The notes under the pieces: generated by a model | What the model saw: only the letters and a program-made list of their open reading frames with translations | Told to the model about the DNA's origin: nothing | Database searches by the model: none | Made by a program: the position numbers and the translations under genes | NCBI RefSeq assembly: GCF_020169515.1 | Contig: NZ_JAHMHW010000005.1 | Location: 186,001-250,000 of the forward strand | Length of the DNA stretch: 64,000 nt | From: Paenibacillus vietnamensis | GTDB lineage: Bacteria; Bacillota; Bacilli; Paenibacillales; Paenibacillaceae | Direction of reading: 5' to 3' | In this document: piece after piece, positions 41,891 to 49,652 of the stretch | Numbering within the stretch: position 1 is the stretch's first letter | Layout of the letters: each line of letters starts with the position of its first letter

Positions 41891-42853
41891 ATGGAAAATG
41901 CACAACCGACGACAGCTGCAAAGGCGCTTTCAGGCAAACCGGCGGGATTTTTCGCGAAGCTGGCCAGGCAGCGCGCCCTTGTCCTGATGTCCGTTCCTTT
42001 TATCATTTGGCTGTTTATCTTTAAGTACTTGCCGCTGTGGGGCTGGACGATCGCCTTTCAGAAGTTCAAGCCGGCCAAAGGTTTCTTCGATCAGCAGTGG
42101 GTAGGCTTTGAGCATTTCGCGTTTTTGTTCCAGGATGAACGGTTTCTGCGCGTGCTGCGGAACACGCTGGCGATGAGCGCCATCAATCTCGTGCTCGGGT
42201 TCGTGACCGCGATTGTGCTCGCTCTGCTGCTTAATGAGGTTCGTCAGGTTTATTTCAAAAGAGTCGTACAAACGGTCAGCTATTTGCCGCATTTTATTTC
42301 CTGGGTGGTTGCGGCAAGCATCGTGCAGTCGACGCTGTCGCCCGACGGCATTATTAACGAGCTGCTGAGCTGGCTCGGCTGGGTCGACAAAGGCAATGAG
42401 ATTCTGTTCCTTGGCGTCGGCGAATATTTCTGGGGAATATTCGGGGCATCCTCCGTTTGGAAGGATGTCGGCTGGAATACGATCGTTTATTTGGCAGCGA
42501 TGACCATGATCGATCCCTCCCAATACGAGGCGGCGAAAATGGACGGAGCCAATCGTTTGGAGCGAATTTGGTATGTGACTTTGCCGGGAATAAAGCCGGT
42601 TGTTATCGTTTTGCTTATTATGCAAATCGGGCATTTGCTGGAAGCGGGCTTCGAGCCGCAATATTTGCTCGGAAACGGCATGAACGTCGATTATTCCGAG
42701 GTCATCGATATATTCGTGCTGAAATACGGGATCGCGCAGGGCAATTTCTCGCTTTCGGTCGCTGCGGGAATGTTCAAGACGGTAGTCAGCTTCATCTTAT
42801 TGTTCGCCGCCAATCATCTGGCCAAGCGGATGGGCGAATCCAGATTGTTCTAA
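41891..42853 (+). CDS. Sugar ABC transporter permease, LplB-like
   Basis: A 320-residue inner-membrane subunit with six membrane segments; N-terminal features FIIWLFIFKYLPLWGWTIAF and GFEHFAFLFQDERFLRVLRN are LplB-like. The EAA loop reads YEAAKMDGANRLERIWYVTL. GGAAGGAGAG precedes the ATG. Partner of the next gene. Confidence 0.9.
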   Translation: MENAQPTTAAKALSGKPAGFFAKLARQRALVLMSVPFIIWLFIFKYLPLWGWTIAFQKFKPAKGFFDQQWVGFEHFAFLFQDERFLRVLRNTLAMSAINLVLGFVTAIVLALLLNEVRQVYFKRVVQTVSYLPHFISWVVAASIVQSTLSPDGIINELLSWLGWVDKGNEILFLGVGEYFWGIFGASSVWKDVGWNTIVYLAAMTMIDPSQYEAAKMDGANRLERIWYVTLPGIKPVVIVLLIMQIGHLLEAGFEPQYLLGNGMNVDYSEVIDIFVLKYGIAQGNFSLSVAAGMFKTVVSFILLFAANHLAKRMGESRLF

Positions 42854-42866
42854 GGGGGACCGGACC

Positions 42867-43820
42867 ATGGCAACAGCAGTAACAACAACGACAGCAGCGA
42901 AGCCGAGAAAACAAAGCCGGATATCTTCCTCGCGCGGGGACCGGATTTTCGATATTTGCAATTCAATCTTCTTGATTCTTCTTATGGTGATCACCTTGTA
43001 TCCATTTGTGAACACGGCGGCGGTATCCTTCAATCAGGCGAGCGATACGATCCGGGGCGGCATCTATTTGTGGCCGAGGATGTTCACATGGGATAACTAC
43101 GCCTATGTATTCAAAGAAGCCGGCGTTTTCCATGCTACGCTCATCTCGGTGCTGCGGAGCGTTATCGGCACCGTCGTCACCGTATTCTGCTCGGCGATGG
43201 TCGCCTATACGATCAGCAGGCAGGATTTTGTGCTCCGCAAATTCGTGACGATCGCTTTTATCCTGACGATGTATTTCAACGGCGGATTGATTCCTAACTT
43301 TTTGCTTATCCGCGAGCTCGGTCTGCTCGGAACGTTCTCCGTGTATATTATCCCGGGCATTATCGGGGTGTTCAATCTGATTATTATCCGCTCCTTCATT
43401 GACGGGCTGCCCGAGAGCATTCTGGAATCGGCGCGGATCGACGGCGCAGGCGATTTCACAACGTTCATGAAAATCGTGCTGCCGCTGTGCGTGCCGGTTC
43501 TGGCGACGGTTGCCCTGTTCACGGCCGTCTATCAATGGAACTCCTGGTTTGACGTGTTTCTGTACAACTCTTCCTTCCAGGAGCTGAGCACGCTGCAATA
43601 CGAGCTGCAAAAAATTCTCCAGAACTCGAATGCTTCCATGTCCGCGCGCACGGCAGGCGACGCCTTTGCCAATGCCGGCAACGACGCGGCAAATGCGGTA
43701 ACTCCGATGTCGGTAAGGGCTACGATGACGATCGTCGCCAGCCTTCCGATTATTATGGTGTATCCGTTTCTGCAAAAGTATTTTGTTAAAGGCATGATGG
43801 TCGGCGGCGTGAAAGGCTGA
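42867..43820 (+). CDS. Sugar ABC transporter permease, LplC-like
   Basis: A 317-residue permease: VITLYPFVNTAAVSFNQASD near TM1, TMYFNGGLIPNFLLIRELGL typical of LplC, and EAA loop LESARIDGAGDFTTFMKIVL; ends in the family motif YFVKGMMVGGVKG. Follows LplB-like by 13 bases with AAGGGGGACC as ribosome binding site. A poly-Thr stretch near the N-terminus is unusual but harmless. Confidence 0.9.
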   Translation: MATAVTTTTAAKPRKQSRISSSRGDRIFDICNSIFLILLMVITLYPFVNTAAVSFNQASDTIRGGIYLWPRMFTWDNYAYVFKEAGVFHATLISVLRSVIGTVVTVFCSAMVAYTISRQDFVLRKFVTIAFILTMYFNGGLIPNFLLIRELGLLGTFSVYIIPGIIGVFNLIIIRSFIDGLPESILESARIDGAGDFTTFMKIVLPLCVPVLATVALFTAVYQWNSWFDVFLYNSSFQELSTLQYELQKILQNSNASMSARTAGDAFANAGNDAANAVTPMSVRATMTIVASLPIIMVYPFLQKYFVKGMMVGGVKG

Positions 43821-43832
43821 TCCGCGACCGGG

Positions 43833-43884
43833 AAGACGGCCCCGTTTTTATGGATTGTTGAGTCCATAAAAACGGGGCCGTCTT
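43833..43884. terminator. Bidirectional terminator
   Basis: A perfect 22-bp stem (43833-43854 with 43863-43884) with an 8-base loop and internal T and A runs ends the importer operon from the left and the VOC gene from the right. Confidence 0.93.
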
Positions 43885-43912
43885 GTGTAAAGGACAAAAT
43901 GAACTCCTGGAT

Positions 43913-44347
43913 CTATTGCTGCGGATGCTCTCCTGGAACATTTACTTGGAAAGTAACGCCGAACTTGTCCTTTACGATCCCGTACAAGGGGCTCCAATCC
44001 GTCTTTGTAAGAGGCATAACGACTTGACCGCCGTCTTCCAAAGCGGCAAAGATTTCTCTCGCTTTTGCCTCTTCTTTAGGATGGATTGCAATCTGAACCG
44101 AATCTCCCGGCCGATAAGACATGCCAACGTACGTATCGGAGAACATCAGATCCGCGTCGCCGACCTTCAAGTGCGCATGCATAACGCGATCCTTTAATTC
44201 ATCAGGCAGCGGATGATTCGGGTCCGCCGGCATATCTCCGAATGACATGATTCCGATGATTTTACCTCCCAACGCTTTCTCGTAAAAATGGACCGCCTCT
44301 CTTGTATTTCCGTCAAAAACCAAGTACGGGTTCAGAGTGATTGACAT
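43913..44347 (-). CDS. VOC-family PhnB-like protein
   Basis: A 144-residue glyoxalase-fold protein of the PhnB/DUF3598-like bin: ITLNPYLVFDGNTREAVHFY, GGKIIGIMSFGDMP, DLMFSDTYVGMSYRPGD and WSPLYGIVKDKFGVTFQVNV. These fold into beta-alpha-beta-beta-beta units; most bacterial members of this group have no known substrate. ATG at 44347 is fixed by AAAGGAG 9 bases upstream; the longer frame lacks such a site. Monocistronic on the minus strand. Confidence 0.87.
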   Translation of the reverse strand: MSITLNPYLVFDGNTREAVHFYEKALGGKIIGIMSFGDMPADPNHPLPDELKDRVMHAHLKVGDADLMFSDTYVGMSYRPGDSVQIAIHPKEEAKAREIFAALEDGGQVVMPLTKTDWSPLYGIVKDKFGVTFQVNVPGEHPQQ

Positions 44348-44610
44348 GATCAACAGCTCCTTTGGGATTATTTGGACAACCTCATTCATTATACACCAAA
44401 ATCGCTCGTTGCAAACCATTTTTACGAACAGAAGTTCGTGTTTTTTTCGTTAACACGCTGCGGGGTTGTTTGTTCCGTCTTAAAAATTCTTTTCAAAACA
44501 AAACAATGTATGTTATATTAATTTACATAAGTAATAAATGGACCAAAGTGCTTCGAATTTTTGGAATTCTTGTCAGATAACCTGTCACAAAAAACTGAAT
44601 AAACATTAGT

Positions 44611-44731
44611 TTTCTAGGGTTCCGCGGTCCCGCAGGCCGGCCTGGTCCGAGAGAAGACGCACGGCTTGCCGTGTTCACGGAGGGATAAAAGCCCGGGAGG
44701 ATATCGAAAAACGATACCTCCCGGGCTTTTT
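44611..44731 (+). promoter_or_regulatory. ykkC/guanidine-I-type riboswitch with expression-platform terminator
   Basis: Conserved aptamer blocks are present in order: ctagggttccg (44614-44624), ctggtccgagag (44642-44653), acgg-agggataaaagcccggg (44677-44697). The 3' block also forms the left arm of a strong terminator (44690-44727, then TTTTTATT), so ligand binding would favour readthrough. This is the ykkC subtype 1 pattern, which binds guanidine; the closely related subtype 2 RNAs bind ppGpp, PRPP or nucleotides and cannot be fully excluded by eye. It precedes an APC permease by 55 bases. Confidence 0.85.
44690..44731 (+). terminator. Riboswitch terminator hairpin
   Basis: agcccgggaggatatcg pairs with cgatacctcccgggct with one bulged A, followed by TTTTTATT. 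The arm is shared with the aptamer 3' end, which makes the two structures mutually exclusive. Confidence 0.88.
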
Positions 44732-44785
44732 ATTTGTTTTAAAACATAACGCAGCATAACAAATAAGAGACGGCAGGTGTTGATT

Positions 44786-46129
44786 GTGGAAGAAAAGGTG
44801 ACGTTTAAACGGACGCTGACGCTGTTCCAGGTTGTGGCTTTGGGACTCGCGTGGATGTCCCCTATGATTTATTTTACGGTGTACGGCATTGCGTATGAAA
44901 GCTCACACGGACTGATGACAAGCTCTTATATCGTCGCGGCAGCGGCCATTCTGATTACGGCGCTCAGCTACATCGCGATGTCCAGGGCGTTTCCCTCCTC
45001 GGCCTCCGCCTATACGTACGTCAAAAAGGCGATTCATCCGTACGCCGGATTTTTGGTAGGCTGGGTCGTTCTGCTCGAATATATTTTCTCACCGGTCATT
45101 TCCTGTCTTACCTTCGGTCTGTATATGCATGCGCAATTCCCTGAAATTCCGGCTTCGGTCTGGATCGTCTCGCTAAGCGTCATCTTCGCTGCGCTGAATA
45201 TCGTCGGCATCCGTTTTTCCGCGGGGCTCAGCAAAATATTCGTCATTGCGCAAATCGCGTTTGTCGGCTTGTTCTGCCTGTTTCTGCTGAAGGCGATTCT
45301 CGCTCCCGGAGGGGTGTCTGCCGCTCAGGCGCTGCCGGTGCTGCCCGGGTGGAGCGTATCGGCGGTGCTGGCCGGCGCCTCGCTCGTCTGCTTCTCCTTC
45401 CTTGGCTTCGATACGGTGACGACGCTCGCCGATGAGACGATCGACGCCCGGCGTACGATTCCAAAGGCTATATTATGGATCGTGCTGATCGCCTCGGCGC
45501 TCTATATCCTCATCTCCATTCTGACGAAGCTTGCATTCCCGGTGTTGTCGTTCGCGAACGCGGATTCCGCCGGCTACGAGCTCGTCAAGCTGGCCGGCGG
45601 AGCCGGACTGCAGGCTATTTTCATGACGGTGCTGCTGCTGTCGGTATTCACGCAGGGTGTGATTGCGGTAACGAGCGCCTCGCGCCTGCTGCATGTGATG
45701 GGGAGCGATTCGACGCTGCCGAAACGGATTTTCGGCCGTCTGCATCCGCGGTTCAAAACGCCGGTGAACAGCATCATTGTCGTATGCGCCATTTCGCTGC
45801 TGGCGTTATGCCTCAGTCTGGAAACGTCGATCAAATTCGTCAGCCTCGGGGCGCTTACGGCATTCGTCTTCGTGAACGCCTCGGTCGTTGCCCAGCTATT
45901 CATGAAGGAAAGACGCCGCTCCCCGAAGGAAACGTGCACATATCTGGTCTTGCCGCTGATCGGCGCGGGCTTCACCCTATGGCTTTTGACTTTGCTGGAC
46001 AAAACGGCGCTGACGATGGGGCTGATCTGGCTGCTGTCCGGTATTGCTTACAGGTTCTTCAGGAGCAGTACGCTGCGCGCTCCGCTTACGCAGAAGCGCC
46101 GGTTTGATTGGCTGAGGCGCGAAGGGTAA
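44786..46129 (+). CDS. APC-superfamily amine/amino-acid permease under riboswitch control
   Basis: A 447-residue membrane protein with about 12 segments. APC features are TLFQVVALGLAWMSPMIYFT at TM1, CFSFLGFDTVTTLADETIDA at TM6 and IFGRLHPRFKTPVNSIIVV in the loop before TM9. GTG at 44786 is chosen (AGGTG 6 bases before); GTG 44777 and TTG 44780 are upstream in frame. The APC family carries amino acids, polyamines and related cations. Behind a guanidine-type riboswitch, import or export of guanidine or a guanidinylated compound is plausible; more usual targets are SMR exporters and carboxylases. Confidence 0.88.
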   Translation: MEEKVTFKRTLTLFQVVALGLAWMSPMIYFTVYGIAYESSHGLMTSSYIVAAAAILITALSYIAMSRAFPSSASAYTYVKKAIHPYAGFLVGWVVLLEYIFSPVISCLTFGLYMHAQFPEIPASVWIVSLSVIFAALNIVGIRFSAGLSKIFVIAQIAFVGLFCLFLLKAILAPGGVSAAQALPVLPGWSVSAVLAGASLVCFSFLGFDTVTTLADETIDARRTIPKAILWIVLIASALYILISILTKLAFPVLSFANADSAGYELVKLAGGAGLQAIFMTVLLLSVFTQGVIAVTSASRLLHVMGSDSTLPKRIFGRLHPRFKTPVNSIIVVCAISLLALCLSLETSIKFVSLGALTAFVFVNASVVAQLFMKERRRSPKETCTYLVLPLIGAGFTLWLLTLLDKTALTMGLIWLLSGIAYRFFRSSTLRAPLTQKRRFDWLRREG

Positions 46130-46148
46130 CTCCGTTTCATTTTTTGTG

Positions 46149-46177
46149 TTGACGAATAGGAAACATCATGTTAAATT
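46149..46177 (+). promoter_or_regulatory. Promoter of the yezD-ssuE operon
   Basis: TTGACG (46149-46154), 17-base spacer, TAAATT (46172-46177). Immediately downstream, tcctattgatttagtcggaa (46185-46204) resembles the region around 4954-4970 (tcctacttgtttagtg) and 6006-6026, and may be a CymR-type sulfur operator. Confidence 0.6.
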
Positions 46178-46236
46178 GGATTTATCCTATTGATTTAGTC
46201 GGAAATAAAAATGAATTTGGCGCCCGCTAGAAAACT

Positions 46237-46292
46237 GGAGGCGCATGGCATTCGAATTTACATTCGGAGACCGTGCGTCTCCTTTCTTTTTT
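46237..46292 (+). terminator. Attenuator-like terminator in the yezD leader
   Basis: ggaggcgcat (46237-46246) pairs with gtgcgtctcc (46273-46282) with wobbles, followed by tttctttttt. It sits between the promoter at 46149 and the YezD start, so the transcript must read through it to express the operon. Confidence 0.65.
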
Positions 46293-46326
46293 AAGCCGGC
46301 ACATCACTTTGGAAAGGGTGTTGATT

Positions 46327-46509
46327 ATGTCCCGAGCATTAGAGACTGCTGAGGTATGGCTGAAACGAATAAAGGAGCAAGTAACGGGCGTCCAATACGG
46401 AACCGTCCAAATTACGATCCATAACGGCCAAATCGTGCAAATCGACCGCACGGAACGAAGCCGCTACGATGCGGTTAAAGCCCCGTCCCCCGTTAGGAAA
46501 CCAAGATAA
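46327..46509 (+). CDS. YezD family small protein (DUF2292)
   Basis: A 60-residue protein with the family core VQYGTVQITIHNGQIVQIDR. Genes of this group commonly lie at the head of sulfonate, sulfate or cysteine operons in Bacilli; their molecular role is unknown. GGAAAGGGTG precedes the ATG at 46327, and the longer frame from 46273 overlaps the leader terminator. It is 20 bases before ssuE, consistent with a sulfur-limitation operon. Confidence 0.8.
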   Translation: MSRALETAEVWLKRIKEQVTGVQYGTVQITIHNGQIVQIDRTERSRYDAVKAPSPVRKPR

Positions 46510-46529
46510 CGCATAAGGAGTGGAAATGA

Positions 46530-47093
46530 ATGGCGAAGGTCGTTATTTTATCGGGAAGCGTGAATAAAAGCTCGAGATTGAGCGGGCTGATCCGGCACAG
46601 TCAGCAGAAGCTGCTGCAATCGGGCATTGTGGTAAATCTCGTCGAGATTTCGGAGCTGCCGGCCGAGGATTTGATCAAAGCGAATTGGGACAGCGTTCCC
46701 GTGAAGGAAGCTTTGGCGCTTGTGGAGCAAGCCGATGCGGTCATCGTGGCAAGCCCGGTCTATAAAGCGGCATATTCGGGCGTGCTGAAAACGTTCCTGG
46801 ATCTGATTCCGCAGAAGGGGCTGGAGAACAAAGTGCTGCTGCCGCTGTTCATCGGCGGCTCAATCGCCCATTTGCTCGCGATCGACTATGCGCTTAAACC
46901 GGTCCTATCGGCGCTTGGCGCAACAAATATATTAGGCGGCGTATACGCGGTGGATCAGTCGGTGAGCCGTCAAGAGGACGGATCCTTCGAGCTGGCCGCC
47001 GACGTCGCCGGGCGCCTCGACAATACGGTTGCGCGCTTGACCGAGGAGCTGGCGGCCAGGGCTTCCGCCGCCGCTGCACCTGCTGCCGGGTAA
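46530..47093 (+). CDS. ssuE: NADPH-dependent FMN reductase
   Basis: A 187-residue flavodoxin-fold reductase that supplies reduced FMN to two-component monooxygenases. FMN-binding SGSVNKSSR (about 8-16), ASPVYKAAYSGVLKTFLDLI with the extra Tyr of the pi-helix found in SsuE, and LPLFIGGSIAHLLAIDYALK. AAGGAGTGG precedes the ATG. No SsuD-like partner is adjacent; the CmoJ-like enzymes at 12459 and 61201 and the LLM enzymes at 3764 and 9190 are candidate clients in trans. The tail is an Ala-rich extension. Confidence 0.9.
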   Translation: MAKVVILSGSVNKSSRLSGLIRHSQQKLLQSGIVVNLVEISELPAEDLIKANWDSVPVKEALALVEQADAVIVASPVYKAAYSGVLKTFLDLIPQKGLENKVLLPLFIGGSIAHLLAIDYALKPVLSALGATNILGGVYAVDQSVSRQEDGSFELAADVAGRLDNTVARLTEELAARASAAAAPAAG

Positions 47094-47102
47094 GGGGGCT
47101 GA

Positions 47103-47414
47103 ATGATGAAAACCGCAAACTCCACTTTATACGAATGGCCCGATCTCGCTTTTCATCATTATTGCTTGCAGGTGTATCAGTTAAATCGCGGCATTTACAA
47201 TACGATCGACCAATGGCTGTTCGATAACGGCTATACGGAAATCAGGCGCAGGCGGAAACTGATCGTTGCTTTTCTGGATCAGACGGCGCAGCCCGACCCG
47301 GCCGGTAAACGTAAATTTTTATCGTTCGGGAAAGGCAATCTGATCGTGGAATTGAGCCGCTTCGCGGCGGCTCAGGAAGCTGCTCGTCCGAGAAAAGCGC
47401 TGGCAGCCTATTAA
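47103..47414 (+). CDS. Unrecognised small protein in the ssuE operon
   Basis: A 103-residue protein, start ambiguous between adjacent ATGs at 47103 and 47106; 9 bases after ssuE. Contains aromatic-rich LYEWPDLAFHHYCLQVYQLN and a basic centre (IRRRRKLIVAFLDQ), then an Ala-rich tail. No membrane segment, no motif I recognise. Codon use matches its neighbours, and tight spacing on both sides supports it being real. A partner or cofactor protein for the flavin reductase would fit the context but is a guess. Confidence 0.6.
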   Translation: MMKTANSTLYEWPDLAFHHYCLQVYQLNRGIYNTIDQWLFDNGYTEIRRRRKLIVAFLDQTAQPDPAGKRKFLSFGKGNLIVELSRFAAAQEAARPRKALAAY

Positions 47415-47438
47415 AACGACTATTTGGAGGAATCATTC

Positions 47439-48404
47439 ATGGAATATCGGAAGTTTGGCAGAACAGGTTTGAAGGTGTCGGCAGTAAGCTTGGGTACGAT
47501 GGCGTTCGGACGCTGGATCGACGAGCAGGCGTCGGCTGAAATTTTGGATCTTGCACTGGACAGCGGCATTAATCTCGTCGATACGGCAAATGTATACGGT
47601 GAAGGAGCATCCGAGACGATTCTCGGCAACCTGCTGAAGGAAAGAAGGCGCGACATCGTGCTGGCGACGAAGGTTCACGGACGTGTAGGCGAAGGGGTAA
47701 ACGATTCGGGCCAAAGCCGTTACCACATTTTCAAAGCGGTAGAGGACAGCCTGAAGCGGCTGAAAACCGACTATCTGGATTTGTATCAGGTGCACCGCTT
47801 CGATCCGAACACGCCGCTCGAGGAAACGCTGCGCGCACTGGACGATCTGGTCCGCCAAGGCAAGGTCAGATACATAGGAGCATCCAATTATGCCGCCTGG
47901 CAGCTGGCGAAGGCGCATGGCGTGAGCGCGCTGCACGGCCTGCACCGCTTCGAGAGCCTGCAGCCGGAGTACAGCATCATCTCGCGGGAAATCGAGAAGG
48001 AGATTATTCCGTTCGTCCAGTCGGAGAATGTGGGCGTCATCGTCTACAGCCCGCTCGGACGAGGCGTTCTGTCCGGCAAGTACCGCGCAGGAGAAGCTCC
48101 GCCAGCCGACTCGCGCCTGGCGAAGGGAGAGCCGCGGCTGGAGCAGCTGCTCAAGAAAAACGCGATCGCGATTGCGGACGCCGTCCGGCCGCTTGCGGAG
48201 GAACGCGGTCTCGCCCCTGCGCAATACGCGCTGTCCTGGGTGCTGAGCCGTCCGGGCATTACGTCGGCTATTCTTGGGGCTTCGAAGCCCGAGCATATTA
48301 CGGAAGCGGCAAAAGCCTGGAACGAACGCTTGAGCGCGGAAGAGCTGGACAAGGTAGACGAGGCTACATTGAACATCGGGAACCGGGAAACGGTGCTTAG
48401 CTAG
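47439..48404 (+). CDS. Aldo/keto reductase
   Basis: A 321-residue NADPH-dependent oxidoreductase of the YccK/IolS-like group. The catalytic tetrad is visible: Asp in VDTANVYGEG with Tyr in the same block, Lys in ATKVHG, His in YQVHRFDP. NADP contact region ILGASKPEHI near the end. TTGGAGG stands 8 bases before the ATG at 47439, 24 bases after the preceding gene. Usual role is reducing reactive carbonyls; in this operon it may handle aldehydes released by sulfonate or thioether oxidation (inference). Confidence 0.9.
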   Translation: MEYRKFGRTGLKVSAVSLGTMAFGRWIDEQASAEILDLALDSGINLVDTANVYGEGASETILGNLLKERRRDIVLATKVHGRVGEGVNDSGQSRYHIFKAVEDSLKRLKTDYLDLYQVHRFDPNTPLEETLRALDDLVRQGKVRYIGASNYAAWQLAKAHGVSALHGLHRFESLQPEYSIISREIEKEIIPFVQSENVGVIVYSPLGRGVLSGKYRAGEAPPADSRLAKGEPRLEQLLKKNAIAIADAVRPLAEERGLAPAQYALSWVLSRPGITSAILGASKPEHITEAAKAWNERLSAEELDKVDEATLNIGNRETVLS

Positions 48405-48437
48405 TCCGATAACCGCATACATTCTACCTTACCAATG

Positions 48438-48478
48438 GAGGATATCAGAGCAGGCTTTGATATCCTCATTTTTATTTT
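48438..48478 (+). terminator. Terminator of the yezD-ssuE-AKR operon
   Basis: Perfect 10-bp stem gaggatatca (48438-48447) with tgatatcctc (48458-48467), then atttttatttt. Confidence 0.88.
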
Positions 48479-48506
48479 GCATATGGCAACGATGGGAGGC
48501 TGCGGC

Positions 48507-49613
48507 ATGGCAGGCGTTCGAATCAATCATTTGTACAAAAGATACGGCAAAGACAAGCATGCGGTCGTGCAGGATTTCCAGCTGGAAATCAAGGATAAGG
48601 AATTTATCGTGTTCGTCGGGCCTTCCGGCTGCGGAAAATCGACGACGCTCCGTATGATCGCGGGGCTGGAGGACATTTCCGAAGGCGAAATTTACATCGG
48701 GGATCAGCTGGTCAATAAGCTAGCTCCCAAGGATCGGGATATTTCGATGGTGTTCCAGAACTACGCCCTCTACCCGAACCTTACCGTATATGAGAATATT
48801 GCGTTCGGTCTCCGCATGCGGAAGCTTCCGAAGCACGAAATCGATTTGGCGGTGAAAAACGCAAGCCGCATATTGGAAATCGAGCCTTACCTGAGCCGCA
48901 AACCGAAGGAGCTGTCCGGGGGACAACGGCAGCGGGTGGCGCTCGGGAGGGCTATTGTCCGTAATCCGAAGCTGTTCCTGATGGATGAGCCGCTTTCGAA
49001 TTTGGACGCCAAGCTCCGCGTGACGATGAGGATGGAAATTACGAAGCTTCACAAAAAATTAGGCACGACCTTTATTTTCGTCACGCACGACCAGGTGGAA
49101 GCGATGACGATGGCCGACAGAATCGTCGTCATGAAGAGCGGCGTCATTCAGCAGTGCGACACGCCGGAGCTCATTTATTCAAAGCCGGCCAATACGTTCG
49201 TCGCCAGCTTTATCGGCTCGCCGCAGATCAACTTCATCAACGGCAAGGTGCAGGAAAATCCGCTGGGCAGGCTGGAGTTTCACACGAACCGCTTTCAGCT
49301 GAAGCTTCATGAGACGGCGGAGGATATTTTGCGGAAAAATAACCAAGTAAACAAATCGGTCATATTAGGAATTAGGCCGGAAAACGTTAAGCTGGAGGGT
49401 TTGTTCTCCGAGACGATTATAACCGGCATTTACAAGGAGAACGAGCTGATGGGCGCAGACCGTTTTCTATATTTGGACATCGGGCAGGAGAAGCCGCTTA
49501 TCGCCCGCGTTGATCCGGATAACCGGTTTGCGGAAAACGATAAGGTGAAGGTGGAGCTTGATCTGTCCAAGGCTCATTTCTTCCATAAGGATTCGGGAGA
49601 TCGGTTCAAGTAA
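48507..49613 (+). CDS. Sugar ABC transporter ATPase, MsmX/UgpC type
   Basis: A 368-residue ATPase: Walker A GPSGCGKS, Q-loop VFQNYALYPN, signature LSGGQRQR, Walker B LFLMDEPLSNLDAKLR, then the C-terminal TOBE-like regulatory domain from about 240. GGGAGG stands 7 bases before the ATG at 48507; the longer frame from 48435 runs through the upstream terminator. MsmX-type ATPases serve several sugar importers, so besides the cluster that follows it may power the Lpl-type operon at 40124 and the receptor at 62918. Confidence 0.92.
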   Translation: MAGVRINHLYKRYGKDKHAVVQDFQLEIKDKEFIVFVGPSGCGKSTTLRMIAGLEDISEGEIYIGDQLVNKLAPKDRDISMVFQNYALYPNLTVYENIAFGLRMRKLPKHEIDLAVKNASRILEIEPYLSRKPKELSGGQRQRVALGRAIVRNPKLFLMDEPLSNLDAKLRVTMRMEITKLHKKLGTTFIFVTHDQVEAMTMADRIVVMKSGVIQQCDTPELIYSKPANTFVASFIGSPQINFINGKVQENPLGRLEFHTNRFQLKLHETAEDILRKNNQVNKSVILGIRPENVKLEGLFSETIITGIYKENELMGADRFLYLDIGQEKPLIARVDPDNRFAENDKVKVELDLSKAHFFHKDSGDRFK

Positions 49614-49652
49614 GGTATGGATTTCGGTATAGAAGAAAGGCGGCATTCCATC

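Noticed and set aside
40223..41905. 560-residue minus-strand open frame opposite the Lpl-type receptor
   Set aside because: Same shadow effect; its sequence has no recognisable motif and it would overlap the whole lipoprotein gene.
46327..46509. Leader before yezD considered as a SAM-I riboswitch
   Set aside because: The conserved SAM-I core blocks are missing; only a simple terminator hairpin is visible.
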